Source of the DNA: Unio delphinus
Taxonomy: Eukaryota > Mollusca > Bivalvia > Unionida > Unionidae
Direction: 5' to 3'
DNA: 64,000 nt
Assembly (NCBI GenBank): GCA_029339505.1
Contig: JAQISU010000026.1
Coordinates: forward strand, 2,199,501 to 2,263,500
Part shown: in pieces, positions 1 to 13,260 of the stretch
How the letters are laid out: every line of letters begins with the position of its first letter
Numbering within the stretch: position 1 is the first letter of the stretch
Notes under the pieces: model-generated
Databases searched by the model: none
The model's input: only the letters and a program-made list of their open reading frames with translations
Told to the model about the DNA's origin: nothing
Position numbers and translations under genes: made by a program

Positions 1-3000
1 TATTTATCTGCAGATTTCTTGGTTCAGTCAATTAATACCTACTAATTTATTGTCCATAAATATAGATTTTATAAAAGGGATTTCTGATATAATACACAAA
101 TCATAAATTTCCAATCTTTACTAAACAGTCATTCATTAGAACTATGTATATGTGCTTAGTATACTTTAGTGTTTGCTAAAAAAAAGAATTCCATGGTATG
201 GTGTTTTAAATCTGTGTAATAATTAAACCTTGCTTCAAATGTCGTATGACTCTAGGTCTTAAAATATGTAACAGAAAGAAGTGAAACCAACAACTTATTA
301 TTATAATTAATATCAATAAGCAATTTATTTCACTCCAATATAAAGTGAAAATTCAAGAGACACTTATAGTTTCTGTCAATTAAATTCCAAATAATCTTAA
401 ATTTCCTATCACAAGTCCAAATATATAGAATGTTCTGAATGATTTCCTATAGTATTGAATGTCCTGATATAACACAATGATGCAATCCAGAATGTCTTTG
501 AATGAGTTCATTTTACTCCAAAGTACTGTGTACAAGTCTGAAAGCAAATGAGCACTTCAATAAATCCAACGGATATTTTAATAAAATAATTCCTCTTGAA
601 TTACAACACAACTGTAAATTCTCATTAATGGATTCCAAGAAACTGATCTAAAACTGGAATGAATAAATTGTTTACCAAATCCTTATTTATACACATTTTC
701 ACTCTACAATGTAATAAAATATGACTAATTCTAATTGATAATTACTCCGCCTAGAATATTCTAAACTCAAATACTATGTAAACATTTTATTTACAACATA
801 CAATTAGGGACAAAAGTTAAGCATGAAATATAAATTAAACATACATAACAAATGGAGGGTCAGATGATGTGATTTCCTTTTCTTGTTTATTTCAATACAA
901 ATTGTTTGTATATAGATATATCATAATATGAAAACAAACCATGGAAGAGGTCACATTATTTCGGCCTTCTTTAACACCATCAAATGTATTGCCAAAAAAA
1001 TATTTTCAGTGAAGAATATGTCTTATTTTTTTTGTCTTGTAGCAACACTGTTATAAAATAAAATAAATAAATAAAACTTATTGAACATTGTTACATCACT
1101 GTCGCAATCATAATCATCCTTTCTTATCAGTTTTTCTGTCATTAACAGGCCACAATATATGAATTCCTATTTTTTCATCCCAACTACCCATCACTGGATG
1201 TAGTTAAAATATTTGATTCAATGGCTTACTATCCTGTAAAACTATAACAATTGTTTAAAAAAAAAAATCACAAGCCACCTAAAATTAAATTAAAAACTGG
1301 ATGAAAATCATGGAATATTTTATTTTGCCCCCAGTGTATTTATAAAGGGGACTAAAACCCGGACCTGCATAATTTTATTGTAAATAGAAGAATATTTATT
1401 AGTTTGTGTATATAATCTATCCAGACTATTTTTTTATTTTGCATCTATTGTATTTGCTTTTACAATTCATAAAAAATACTGTCCCAAGATCAAACAGAAA
1501 GACCCGGCCGCGAATTCGTTAGCTCCATTCCATACAGACAAGATGTGACATCATTTGAGACAATTAACGTATAAGAGTCGTATTCAGTTTGTGCAGCGAA
1601 GTGTCATGGAGAAACAAGATGGTTCAATATGCAGCTCTAAATTATGTGAATAATAGCAGTTCTGGACAGAAGATTAGTTTTTATCACATTTCCAAAGGAC
1701 CCTAAAAGGAGATAGTTATGGGTGATCAAATTAAAGAGAGAAGGCTTTATGCTAACTCAACATACCAGGTTGTGCCAGAGACACTGAGACTGCAGTATTA
1801 ACAGCAATGTATCCATTTATATGTATAAATTTTCATGACTGGAACATAAACATAATTTTTTAAAATAAAGGCACAATGCTCATGTTAATGCAATCACCCA
1901 CCCACCATGTTATATTCTTCTAAGTAGGGTAGCATGTATATAGCATTCTAAAAACTTGTGTGATCAAAACCTGAAAAAGATTTAATACAGATCATAATAA
2001 ACATTTTTTACTGTCATGGTTTGCTACTAACTCCATGATTCTAGTATGAACAGTGACTAAAAAATGAAAACAAAACATAAAATCTAACCCAAGCTGGTGA
2101 TTAGTACAAGAGATAAGTCATGCTGACTTAACTCTGAAAGGAATTATTGTTTAACAAGATGCATCCCTTCATCAAGTTTTGTGATTCTAAATTGGACAGT
2201 ATGTACAGTGCATGCAAAACAGCCTAGTATGTAGTCGTGAACTAAATGCGAAACCCAGTAAAATGTGAAATGTGGTCAGTGACCATTTTGTACTTGTGAG
2301 GTACTAAGCGATATGTTCAATTGTCAAATTTAATGATTCAAGCATGAACAGTTAAAAACACAAATTTTAACCAAATTTAGTGAAGTGTGAAATGTGGGTC
2401 ACATCAACCTACACTTATCATGAGGGTGCTGAAATCATCCTGATGCACCCCTTCAAAATACTTAATGACTGGTCTAGTTCCCTGCTCAGTGGACTCACAA
2501 TTTTGCAGGATACAATTAAACACCACTACAAGAACCAGATTCATCAAGAAAACCAAAGGCTGTGAGGTAATACACAGAGTTTTTTTTTACATGTGATGGT
2601 TGTTAAAACCAGTTAGAATAATCTTTCATATGTTCGACATTTTGAAAATAAATGTTATTGAAATAGTATAATGAACTTCATTCGAAAAAGCACATTAAAA
2701 ATTATTCTTGACGTGATTGTAAAATTAGGATTCAGTCATTCAACAGCCCAGTTCCCTAACACCACCCCTGCAATGATATTCTCGATGTGAAAGTGATTTT
2801 TTTTAAATTTCTGGAGGTCCCTTGAGGTCCCTTGGTAATTTGCACCCTCACTTATAGTGCAGTCAATGTTTGTGGACCCCACTGTGTGTGAGATATCGAG
2901 GGAGAGGTGTACAATTGCTTTCCTCTACTTCATTGAAGAGTTCTAAGAAACAAGAAGTGAAATTAAAAGGAAATCCTGCATTTGCTCCAGAGGTGTAGTC

Positions 3001-3033
3001 AGCATATCATTTGAAAATTAAACCATCACTTAC
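1..3033. other. AT-rich non-coding stretch left of the TMEM104-like exon
   Basis: No coding exon, RNA gene or clear transposon could be supported here. It lies on the 3' side of the minus-strand TMEM104-like gene, so it is presumably intron. The exon expected next, which would encode the loop and membrane segments after the DAYRIF motif, was looked for by eye and not found; it may lie beyond the window edge. Short A/T homopolymers are common. Confidence 0.5.
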
Positions 3034-3157
3034 AACAAATATCCTGTATGCATCAGCTCTAGTGAGACTTGTGCTAGTCCAGCAAAGGTGAGAGTCATCC
3101 AGGTTACCGTCACAGTAGGATGTGCCATTTGTTGTATTGGGTGTCAAACGATATGTA
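3034..3157 (-). CDS. TMEM104: TMEM104-like protein, internal exon (extracellular loop, CW..ADAYRIF)
   Basis: This 124-nt minus-strand exon has acceptor TTTACAG ending at 3158 and donor GTAAGTG beginning at 3033. It encodes an extracellular loop with NTTNGTS glycosylation sequons, then DSHLCW and ADAYRIFV, which corresponds to the RCW...VDAYRIY region of animal TMEM104 (amino-acid-transporter-like multipass fold). Its first base completes a codon left with two bases by the exon at 4910-5009, giving Cys, and it ends in phase 0, so the join is clean. Only part of the gene lies in the window. Family recognition is by eye; the molecular function of TMEM104 is poorly known. Confidence 0.82.
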
Positions 3158-3393
3158 CTGTAAATGAACAATAAATAACTCAATATAATTAATATTTGAT
3201 AATGCACTATTGTGCCATTACAGAAAAATTGTTGGAGTCACTATGAATCATCTTTAAGCTACCAGGTCACAACATCCCGTTTCAAAAAAATTTCACTTCA
3301 CACACATACTACTTGCTGGAAGTGTTAAATCCTGACCAAATAAAACATACCACAAATGTTCTCTTCCAGTTTCAATAAATTTTCCTACATACA

Positions 3394-3616
3394 GTTTCAT
3401 GTGTATTTCACCATATCATTTCAGTTTCATTTGTGTATTTAACCATATCATTTCAGCTTCATCTGTTTATTTAACCATATCATTTCAGTTTCATATGTGT
3501 ATTTAACCATATCATTTCAGTTTCATATGTGTATTTAACCATATCATTTCAGTTTCATATGTGTATTTAACCATATCATTTCAGTTTCATATGTGTATTT
3601 AACCATATCATTTCAG
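3394..3616. repeat. 32-bp minisatellite, about 7 copies
   Basis: Tandem copies of a 32-bp unit (TTTCATATGTGTATTTAACC + ATATCATTTCAG) lie between two TMEM104-like exons. On the plus strand every unit ends in TTTCAG, an acceptor-like string, but the host gene is on the other strand. The last four units are nearly identical, indicating recent expansion. Confidence 0.9.
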
Positions 3617-3629
3617 AGAGATGCATTTT

Positions 3630-4360
3630 CATTCAAGTCATGGATGACATGTAACAAGCTGCAGATAAATGATGATAAAACAAGCTATCCTGATCAACAC
3701 ACAAAGACTTGCTAATTCACATCTTTACTTGAAAGAATAGGGTTCAGTAATATGAACATCAACTTCACAGTCAGTACAAAACCTATGTGTCTCTATAGCA
3801 CTCCCATTACACCAACATGTCATGAACATATGCAAGGTTGCATATCTGGAGCCAAGATGCATCAGCTCCATTCACGATTTGTTTTGGTTGACACCACTAG
3901 ATCACTTGTGTGTTCCTTAGTACTTTCAAGACTGGACTACTGTAATTCACTTCTTTTTGTTTTGTATCAGTATCAAGTACAGAAACTTAAAAAAATTCAA
4001 AGCACATATGCTAGGATTATCCTTAGAGTAAGAAAAACTGAGCACACTTCTCCCTACTCTGTAACCTCCATTAGCTTCCTGTTTGATGCAGAATCAAACA
4101 CAAAATCTGTTCACTATGCTACATTTTGTTGACTGGCTTCAATCCAATAAACCTATCTGACCTCATCAATGTGTATACCTCATCTAGAAACTTAAGCTCC
4201 TTTTCCGACACTCACATTCTTATTGTTCCCGCTGTTCAAATGAAGTCACATGGAAAAGATTATTTTGTGTACCAGGGACCATCTACATGAACAAATTACC
4301 GATTGATTTTAGACACAATGACACCATTCAAGTATGCTCTTAAAATATCTATTTTGACTA
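3630..4360 (+). pseudogene. Non-LTR retrotransposon relic (CR1/L2-like reverse transcriptase, C-terminal part)
   Basis: The plus strand shows a decayed reverse-transcriptase C-terminus. KLQINDDKT near 3660 matches the post-catalytic WM..NKLxLNxDKT motif; SRLDYCNSLL near 3935 and YQVQKLKKIQ..ARIILR near 3965-4030 are hallmark strings of the thumb region in CR1/L2/Rex-type LINEs; FKYALKI near 4325 resembles the FK..LKTHLF end. Stops and frame changes interrupt it. It sits antisense in an intron of the TMEM104-like gene. The clade is inferred from the motifs. Confidence 0.8.
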
Positions 4361-4909
4361 CAAGAACTGAGAAGCTCAGCCAATCAGATGCAAGGTCATG
4401 TCATTAATAGGAACACTTCCTCTTGTCACATTTTTGAATTTCATGGCTATATCTAATATTGTTCCATCCAATCCAGGAACCAATCAGATTTGATTTTCAC
4501 TCATTTGAAAGTTGCAGTTGCCTTGGTTATGTGACTTGACTCAATAAATATTATCAACCTTTATTTGTTTTGGACTAATCATGTGAAATGAACTGAATGA
4601 GAAATCCACTATGATGTCATACATTGAAGCATGCATGTGAATTTCAAATGAGCAATAAGTTAAAGTCATACCTGATCATGCCATTTTGAAATGCACAGAA
4701 ACCACTGATCAAACAAAAGTGGGCTATCTTAAAAATTGGAAATGTATAGCTAGAGATAGATGGATGGGAAGACAGAAATATTGGTGGATGATCGTGGAGG
4801 GATGATATACAGATAAATGGCTAGAACAGAGAAAGCAAGAAATAGATAGGAATGACTATATCAGGAAGTAGAATGTGGCAACAACGTATCTAAAGAAAAG
4901 CCATCTCAC
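4361..4909. other. Intronic non-coding DNA
   Basis: This TMEM104-like intron holds one copy of an 'agctcagccaatcagatgca' motif near 4375, which is shared with the long repeat array at 18.9-19.8 kb. Nothing else is recognisable. Confidence 0.5.
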
Positions 4910-5009
4910 CATGCTACGTCCCTGATAGACTTTGGTACAGCAGCTCCATAAATTGCCAGGTCCCCATAAAGGTAAATAACTATACACAAGTAAAACAGTT
5001 TCTCACCCA
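4910..5009 (-). CDS. TMEM104: TMEM104-like protein, internal exon (YLYGDLAIYGAAVP membrane segment)
   Basis: This 100-nt minus-strand exon has acceptor TTTACAG at 5010-5016 and donor GTGAGA at 4909-4904. It translates to GEKLFYLCIVIYLYGDLAIY followed by GAAVPKS, the best conserved membrane segment of TMEM104. It begins by supplying two bases to the Val codon opened by the 31-nt exon at 8911-8941, and ends with two bases of the Cys codon completed at 3157. Both intron phases agree with the neighbouring exons, which strongly supports the model. Confidence 0.9.
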
Positions 5010-6149
5010 CTGTAAAGGAATAAAATTCATTAGATGACACTAAACCAACTTTTGATGCATGTATACCAGCCATAACAGGTTGTCATACTGCAACTGTTTA
5101 CTTCCAACCCCCTTGAAACATTACTCTTCGAAAAGAAAAGAAAGAAAAACTCCACTTCAATACATGCTCATAACATGTATAAATGGTAAACAGTCCTGCT
5201 TAGATCGCATATAAAACTATCATTGGGGGCAGTTTATAAAGCAATTCAATATAGAGGCAATTAAAGAGCAAAAAGGTCGGGTATAAACAATCCCCATTTT
5301 ACATATTTCTTAACTGGCTGACAATAACTAGGAATGTGTTAGGTCTTTAGAAACGTTTGTAGGTGAGCCCATTTCATGCTAATTTGCATAGGTAAAGTTC
5401 ACACAATGGAACAACCCAATTCATTTTAAGTTATAAACAAATCAAAGAGATATACCTGTTGAAGAGCAAAATCATGACATATCATTGCCTTACATTGGAA
5501 CATGTGAGTCTTTAAATTTAGTGACAAGTCTGTGAACAGTGACAAGTCTGTGAACAGTTGCAATGTTTCTTTGAAGTCGAATTTATTCTATATACAAAAC
5601 ACAAAGCATGATTTTTTCAGTTGTTGAATAATATTCAAGTATGATTCATTTTGTTAAGGTGATTCAGAAAGCAATAAGATATCGACAAATAGCAAAGCCC
5701 AGCAAAAATACACTGCAGAACTCCAGAGAAGTTTAAACAACAGTACCCTACAGTCTATAGCGAGTGCAAAGATGAAAACTAAGGACATATGCATTGTCTC
5801 AAAACCACTAAATGAACTTCGCAGATCAGCAAACAAGGCATCTAATTAAGCATATAGTTTGCCACACAAAATAAGATGTTATTATTTAATGACAGTGTGA
5901 ATGATGTGATTATGTGTTTAGATATATATTATGTGTATGAAGATGCTATCTGAGAATGCTACGTGTCCCTAACATTTTATTGTTGGAAGTGTATTAAATG
6001 CTTTGAAAAAAACAAGTTTTTTCTTTGATTCAGATTTGAATTTTCAATAAGTTTATATAGACTTTTTCTTAATTTGATGACCTGGATTTTTGGGTCACAT
6101 GCACTGACCCCTGTTGGGATCTCATAATGCCACTAACACTGCCTGGGAA
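5010..6149. other. TMEM104-like intron, left portion
   Basis: Non-coding AT-rich intron. A 21-bp direct duplication (gtgacaagtctgtgaacagt) lies near 5520-5560. No exon or RNA gene was seen. Confidence 0.5.
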
Positions 6150-6298
6150 CAGGCCCGCACCTAGGAAATTCTGGGCCCCAGGCAGCTGACAGAGTTCGGG
6201 CCCCTTTCATGTTTCAAATATGTGCGTATATGTGCCTATCTAGCTCGAGCCCCTGACAAGTGCCATGGTTGCCCCCCCCCCTCCTAGGTGCGGGCCTG
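6150..6298. mobile_element. hAT-like MITE with CAGGCCCGC termini and 7-bp target duplication
   Basis: The 149-bp non-coding element has 17-bp inverted ends: CAGGCCCGCACCTAGGA on the left and its complement at 6282-6298. CTGGGAA is repeated directly on each side (6143-6149 and 6299-6305). CAGG-type ends are usual for hAT MITEs, which normally duplicate 8 bp; only 7 bp are identical here. The interior has GGGCCCC and a C10 run. There is no coding capacity. Confidence 0.8.
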
Positions 6299-8910
6299 CT
6301 GGGAATATGGCTGGGATAGTCTAACTCAGGCATATGAAACCTTTTAGAAATGCTGTGACATTCACTTGTAGAGTGCTTCATGCCAAGTTATTTTTGTCCC
6401 TTTATTTTTTTTATTTATATAGTACATACTGTACAAAAATACAATTCATAAAAATCTTGGCGGGCTACCATTCGCAAGCATCTCTAAGATCTGATATAAC
6501 TTTTTACATGCTTTAGTAATTATTTCCTGTTTTCCCAAAGATTCTTACATCCAGTGTTAGTTCAAAGAGATTGTGAGAAGTGACATTGCTAATCAACATA
6601 TCATTCTTTTGAAATCTATGTTTGATGTTGTTTTCAGGATCTTTTGTATATGGTTTATCTGTTTGGCTTGAAATGACCTAGCCATCAGTCCACAAACTTA
6701 TTTGTTGTAGGTCTTCATTCAGAACACCAGTAGCCAGGGTTTGGTCCTCAATGAGAATTGAAAATGATGTCTCAGCAAACAGTCTTACAGAATACGATCT
6801 ACCTTCTAGACAGTGCTGGGTTTTTCTTCAAAACTCAAAAACTATGTTGGGGGGGGGGGGGTGTGCAGAAAAAGTTACAAATGTGAAAAAATATCTACTC
6901 ATATAAGCCAATAGAAAATCACAGGAATTTTAAATCTGAATCAAAGAAAGTTACATCTTTTTTCTTCGAAGCACTAAATGCACTTAAAAAAATTAAAAAT
7001 ATTGGTAGGCTTAGAATTATCAAATAGCAACACAACATTTACATAATCACAACCAAACATATTAAATATAAATATACATCAATGTTTTGTCTTTAACTCT
7101 AATGGACAGTGGAATATGATCTAAACTTGATAATCTCTGCTGTTCTGAATGGAGTTTGAAGGTAATGCAAGCATTATTTGTATTCATCTTTGCACTCATT
7201 ATAGACTGGTTGGTACTCTTGTTCAAACTTTCCCAAAGATCCTGTTGAATAAGTCTCAGCAGAGAAAATAATTCTTCTGTGTCTCATGCTGCAAGGGAAT
7301 GTCAAAATATGCTAATCAAAATATGCCAGTTTGAAAAATAATCTGCAACTGCAAGTGGTAGAATGTACTGAAAAGTGCTTCAACACTTGTGACAAGGTAT
7401 GTCAATGATTATTTAAACATGTCAAGTTAATTAGTTCTGGGATTGAGTGCTGCATTCATGTATTGACCTACTACTAGGTGGTATCACTATGACAACAGAA
7501 GACTAATGCCAATAATGTACTTTCAGTATGTGCATAGAATATAATGCTCCCCTTGTTACTGTGCTTCACATAGACAAACTCAACCAAGAAATCTGAAATT
7601 TTGTCTTGCTGTGCTTTGCACACCTTGCAGATGACTTCTCTAAATCACAGCTACAGTTTGCTATAAAAAAAAATGAATGATATATGAACACTATATCGAC
7701 TACCAAAAATAATGTTATCCCTTCTAAATACAGTGTAAAATCAGACTTCAAAGAATTGTTGCCACTCAATGAACTTGACAATAAACTTTTACTTAATGAA
7801 AGCTTAAACATTTTCATCCAAGGCAATGATGTGTAATAAGTTTGTTCTTCTGCACACATCTCATTGATCAGGTAACTTCAAATGAATCCGGATCTTCTGC
7901 TTACTGCATTTTACCTATGGAAATTAGCCCAATAGACTCTCCCACAAATTAGCCCAATAGACTATCCCACAAATTAACCCAATAGACTCTCCCACAAAAC
8001 TACTTAAAAGACCTAAGGTGACATCACCCTAGCTATTGATGGCTGATAATGAAATCTGTCAAATGGTGGGAGTTTATCCCAGAATGCTCTACCATTTAAT
8101 TACCTCTGTGACAATCAATTGTATAAACACCCAAGGATAGTTTTAAATGAGCACTAAAGCAGGATTGTTTATACAGGCTACAAGTTATAAGCATATACTA
8201 AAGTGGGAAAGAGTGGTCTCTCTTTATCATAATGTTGCTTTGGGAATTTTTTGTTGCAAAAATTACCCCCAAAATATTTTTCAAAACATGATCTTGTTAT
8301 GGCAGGTATGTGTTAATGGACTGAACAGCAGTGACAATATCAAAATATAGATCTCTGGGGAACCCCAGCTACATAATGTTGCTGGTATTAAGTACAACTA
8401 TTTATAACATTTTTTGCATTCCATTTAAAAGATTATTTATAAACTATTTCAATGGTCTTCCATCAATTAAAATATCTCTCAGTTCACAAAGCAAATAAAC
8501 TTTTGAGCTACTGTAATATTACACCAAAGCTTCAGTTGAATGCAACCAATATCTACAAAATATGTAATTTTTAATAACTTTAATTTAAAAATATTAATTT
8601 TTTCCACAATGTTGCTTAAACAAGCGAGACAGGCAAGACTCAAACATCTAGCATATCACACCATACATGTACACCTTAGGGCTACAGTGATATTATCACA
8701 GTTTTACTTGCTTGCAGATGAAGAAACCACCTGACTTTCAGAAATAAAATACTTTAATAATGCAGCTGGGAGTAATTAACTAATAATGTCACATGTTTGG
8801 ATGAATAGAATCTTTAGATAGCTTTAAAATTTCATAATTTATAGTACCTTTATTTTTCTAGCAATAGATGTAACATGAGCTTTTTGTTAATCTATGATCT
8901 CAATAATTAC
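6299..8910. other. TMEM104-like intron with a short tandem repeat
   Basis: Non-coding. At 7925-7998 a unit of about 28 bp (aattagcccaatagactctc + ccacaa) occurs three times. There is a G12 run at 6846-6857. The longer open frames here show no family resemblance. Confidence 0.5.
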
Positions 8911-8941
8911 CTTTGTTGTAAAACATGGACGCCATTTGTCC
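8911..8941 (-). CDS. TMEM104: TMEM104-like protein, 31-nt micro-exon (GQMASMFYNK)
   Basis: This 31-nt minus-strand exon has acceptor ATTTTCAG at 8942 onward and donor GTAATT reading down from 8910. It encodes GQMASMFYNK plus one base of a Val codon. The match is to the GQMASMFFNK string of vertebrate TMEM104, which lies between the ITDRVEM segment (exon 13181-13260) and the next membrane helix (exon 4910-5009). It is too short for ORF finding and was recognised by motif and by phase agreement on both sides. Confidence 0.88.
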
Positions 8942-10179
8942 CTGAAAATTAAATTGAATAAAAAATTTAGAACATGCTGTAACATATTTTCATTGTTCAC
9001 ATTTTACATCATAAGGCAATGTTGATATCTGTGAAAATCATAAAATACTATTTTTTTGGGGAATTACAATGAAATGTTGCTATAATTCTACTTTTTGAAG
9101 GAGCTTTAATTTGTTCTGAGTAATCTGAAAGATTTGTCTGGTTTTACTAATCTTTTGGAATAAAGTTTTATGGAAAAATTTCAACCATCATTCAATAAAA
9201 TTACATAACTTCCTTTTTAAGTGTTTACCAGCGCAAATCATTTCAAGGTTTTATACGTTTCAGCGACATTAATGATTTAAATTGATCTTCAAGATTTCCA
9301 GAATGGACCAGAAATAATTTATGGTAGCACTAAACAGTTTCATATACCAGACCATTTTATGGAAGAGACATTCTTGTTACTTACACTGTTATCAGGAATC
9401 GACTGTTTTTGATGGGGAAATGTATGAAACTTCCATTTCCTTTGCAAGGTATAACCAATTGTAAAAGTGCCATTAAACCAAGAATAACAAGAAAGCAAAT
9501 AAAAAAATTATTTGCAGATTGAAATAATTTCAGTACAGAAACATGTTTTCAGCTAGCCAAGCCAAAAGCCAGTTACAAATTTTCTCCTAGCTCTCTTTTT
9601 AAGCATTTACTGAAAACTTCAATGTGAGTGATTTTGTGAGAAATCAGTTTCTTCATGAATGATTTTCTTCTTTCCTGTGCAATTGTCAATATCATATGGA
9701 TTAGATATTTCCAATTTTATTCAGAATTGACTACATTATTGCATGTGATGGTATATTTGCAGCATCAAAACATGTCAGTTGATTGAAGGCAATGATGCAA
9801 GTATCATACACTGAATGTCATTCTGATTGAACAAAAAAAAACCTATTGGGATGGTCACAACAAAGACATTAATTACAGCTGTTTGCATTACTTACTGGTG
9901 TGTGCATTAATTACTGGTGTATGCAGGTACCAAATAAGGCAGATGCATAACAAGAAATTCTCAAAAATAGTAACTGCATAATTAAGATTTCATCTCTAAC
10001 CAGGAGGATTTTGTTCATAATACATTTATGATCAACTGAAAATGTAGCACTCGCAAGGTATTTCATTCCCAAATGTCAGCTTGTCAAATATTTTGATGCA
10101 TGTTACTGATTTCAATTTGTAACTGTCAAGTTTTGAAATCTCAGCAATAACAAAATTTTCAAACAGCTGCTTGCAACAC
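8942..10179. other. TMEM104-like intron
   Basis: AT-rich non-coding intron; no repeats or genes recognised. Confidence 0.5.
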
Positions 10180-11290
10180 ACATATTGGATGTTAGCTTGG
10201 CACAAAATTCATTTAACACAAAATGGACATACTTAGAAATGTTTTGGGGAAAAAAAACGTGTCAAAATAATAATCCATTCACAACAACATTTTTAAGACA
10301 ATTGTCTTTACAGCCATATTGGATGTATGACTGGCACCATTTAAATTTTTTAGCTGAACTAGGTATCATAAGAAGTCTATTGCTGTAAACCCTTTGTTGA
10401 CACAGTCACCCATTTGGACAGGAGTAGAGATAATAATATTTTCAAGATACAACTTTCTATTCAGGAGGAGCAATATGATTTTCAAGATGGCTGCTGTGGA
10501 AGCCATAATGGATGTCAGATCAGCACTGTTTTAAGTTAAGACCAACTGAACATTATAAAAAGTGAAAAACCCACATCAATATGATTTTCTTTTCAAATCA
10601 AGTTGTAATACAGGCTTTTTAGCATTGCCGCAATGGCAGTCATATCAGACATCAGATTAGCACTGTGTTCATTTAAGACCAAATGGACACCATAATAAGT
10701 CTTCTGGTGAAAATCCCACATCAATATGACTAGTGATAAGATTTGTAAGATGGCTACCACTGTAGCCATATTGGACACCAGATCTGCACCATTTTTATTT
10801 AGCACTCTCAAGATGCCTTTTAGTAAAAACCATATGCTGATATAACCATCCATGCAGAAGGAGTAGCAATAAAAGAATTTTCAAGATGGCAGGTGTAGCA
10901 AAAACAAGATTTTCAAGATTTCAAATGTGGTTGCCATACTGGATGTAAAATTAGCACCATTTTCACTGTGGTGGTCAAACTGGATTTCCATTTGGCACCA
11001 TTTTCATATAGGACCAACCAGACATCATAAGAATTCTTTCAGTAAAAACCCCATGATGATATAAACATAAATATAAGCTATGACAAGATTTTCAAGATGC
11101 CCACAATATTGGAGATCAGAACAACAAATATTTTTTTAGGATCAACGAGACAATAATAGACAACTTTCACAGAAAAATCCCTTGCTGATATGACCTTCCA
11201 TTTTGGATCAACTAGACATTATAAGAAGTCTTTAAGTGCAAACCCCATGTTGTTATGACCATCCATTCAGGACAAACTGCATAGACAAAT
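10180..11290. repeat. Degenerate tandem array, unit about 120-150 bp
   Basis: The same phrases recur in fixed order several times: 'ttttcaagatggc', 'agccatattggatg', 'agcaccattttt', 'gaccaactgaacattataag' and 'aaccccatgttgatatgacc'. Spacing varies by tens of bases and copies have drifted, so this is an old minisatellite inside an intron. Open frames here are by-products of the repeat. Confidence 0.7.
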
Positions 11291-12740
11291 TTTGATCGAA
11301 TTACATTAAGGTTCTCTCTGGTATTTATATACATTGTATATTCAAGCTGAGTTGTGTGTGATGAAGGAGCAAGCTGATTCTTATTAGGCTTACATGCTCA
11401 TGTATGCCATGGGCGCCTCCATGCCCAACAGCAATATCACATTTCACAATTTGCAAAAAGTAGTTTTCTCCTTTACTAGATGGTTTCACAAATCTACACA
11501 ACATGGCACAATTGTCCTTCCAGCTGCCTTCTTCTCTTTTTCCTGGAGAAAATTCTGAATATTCTGCTTTCCGTTTAAACATGATTAGAAGTTGAATATT
11601 ATGAAGATGAGACACAGTGACAGTGGTAACTGCTTGAGAAATCCAATATGTTGTAGAACTGTATTCCTATATACATGCGATACAGTTCAATCAAAATGGA
11701 ACCTGGTACCTGTTTTAAATGGAAAATTTAAAGGAAATGTTCTATGGTTGTAATAATATGATCTAAATTCAATGCAAAAATTATTCTATGAATAACTGCT
11801 GGAATGGTGTAGAGCAATATGACAGTATACATTTTAACAGGTGCCTTTGGGATTCTAAACAGTACTATGCGTCCTCTATAAAATTATGCAGTTTGTGAAT
11901 ATAACTCAGATTTTATAAGTAGAGAGGGATAACCAGTACTCTAACAAGTTATCCTCTAAAAGTGAAGGGAAATAATAAATGAAATAAGCACTATATAATT
12001 TTGAAAACTATCTAGATAACTATGGCCTTTCACAACTAGATAGCAAAATCTTGAAGCAGCATTTTTTTTATTATAGCATCAAAACCTCCAGCTGAACAAC
12101 CTCAATGGTTCAGTTACAGAGTCAAGTTTGCAATTAATATATGAAACTTTAAACTGATTTATTCACTGTAAGACTGAAAGGCAATCCATACTTAATCTGT
12201 AACTCAGTCTGATAATTCACCCATTATATCAGAGCAACCTGAAGATCTCTGACATCAACTTTAGGAAATGAAAAGGATCAAGTCAAATTTTAAGTATTCT
12301 TGTTTGCATATATAATGATTTCAAAACATGGTTAAAAGACTTGGAATTATTTTCAGTATTCTTTCCTATGCTTATTAAAGAAGTACCTGAATATTACAAC
12401 AACCATTTACTATTGGATTAATCTGATCAACTGCAATTACTTAATTAGGAAAGTTAATTAATTAATTTAATTGATCAATTCAAGTGATAAATTTGTTTCA
12501 ACAAGGGACCTGTTTGATACACAGGTATGTATACCAGCTGACTGAAAAAGTTTGGTGGTTTACTGTTTGCCTTGGAATGAACAACAAACAATATATAATC
12601 CATTGATGACCAACTGTTAGCTTTATTCTTAGAAGTTCAATCCAAAGTAGATAAACAAATATCAGATTATTTAAAGAACTTGGCATCTTTAAAATGTGAC
12701 AAATGATATCTTAATGACAGATTTGCAGTGAACATAAACT
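11291..12740. other. TMEM104-like intron
   Basis: A 96-codon minus-strand open frame at 11325-11615 lacks family resemblance and splice support. No other features seen. Confidence 0.45.
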
Positions 12741-12749
12741 TTGAACATC

Positions 12750-12915
12750 TGTATTCCTTATGCACAGATGGTAGAAGGAGAGGTAGACAGCGGAAAAAAT
12801 GGAGTGACAACATCACAGAATGGACCAGGAAAAGCTTTGCAGAGACAAAGGCATTGGCACATGATCGAGACAAGGTGAGATAGCAGTGACTGGTAAAGGC
12901 AGACCACTCAGTCAC
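12750..12915 (+). pseudogene. LINE endonuclease/reverse-transcriptase tail relic
   Basis: One plus-strand frame from 12766 to 12887 reads DGRRRGRQRKKWSDNITEWT and then FAETKALAHDRDKVR before a stop. The GRQRxKWxDNIxEWT signature is typical of the C-terminal end of animal non-LTR retrotransposon polyproteins. The flanks are non-coding and the fragment is truncated on both sides. Confidence 0.75.
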
Positions 12916-13180
12916 CTAGAGCCTCATGTATTTTTGTGAAGTTTCCTTGATAGTTTGGAGATTCATTTTGATACTACATAGTTTCAAGGTACATCCATAA
13001 CATTAGCTTTAGCTGGAAATTGTTTAGTGCTACACAAGGACTAAAGGTTCATACCAACAAATAGATAAACACCTAGAAGCATGAATATTTGCCACTCAAC
13101 AGGTGAACATTTCTAATACAAACATTCCACAGGTACACAAGAAAATCTGCATCACAATATTAAATATATCCTGTACTCAC

Positions 13181-13260
13181 CAATTCTGTTCTCTCGGTGA
13201 TGAGAAAAGGGTTTCCGTGACCTGGCGAAACAAGAACATACTCAATTTCTTTACAACGTA
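13181..13260 (-). CDS. TMEM104: TMEM104-like protein, internal exon (GNPFLITERTEL)
   Basis: This 80-nt minus-strand exon has acceptor TAAAACAG just right of 13260 and donor GTGAGT reading down from 13180. It encodes RCKEIEYVLVSPGHGNPFLI followed by TERTEL, which matches the cytosolic loop NPFEITDRVEM of TMEM104. It ends in phase 0, as required by the GQM start of the 31-nt exon. It begins with two bases of a codon, so the upstream exon must end in phase 1. The exon at 22582-22687 ends in phase 0, so one more exon must lie between them. Confidence 0.88.

Noticed and set aside
3394..3616. Possible CRISPR-like array of 32-bp repeats
   Set aside because: The units are contiguous with no unique spacers and the DNA is animal; it is a minisatellite.
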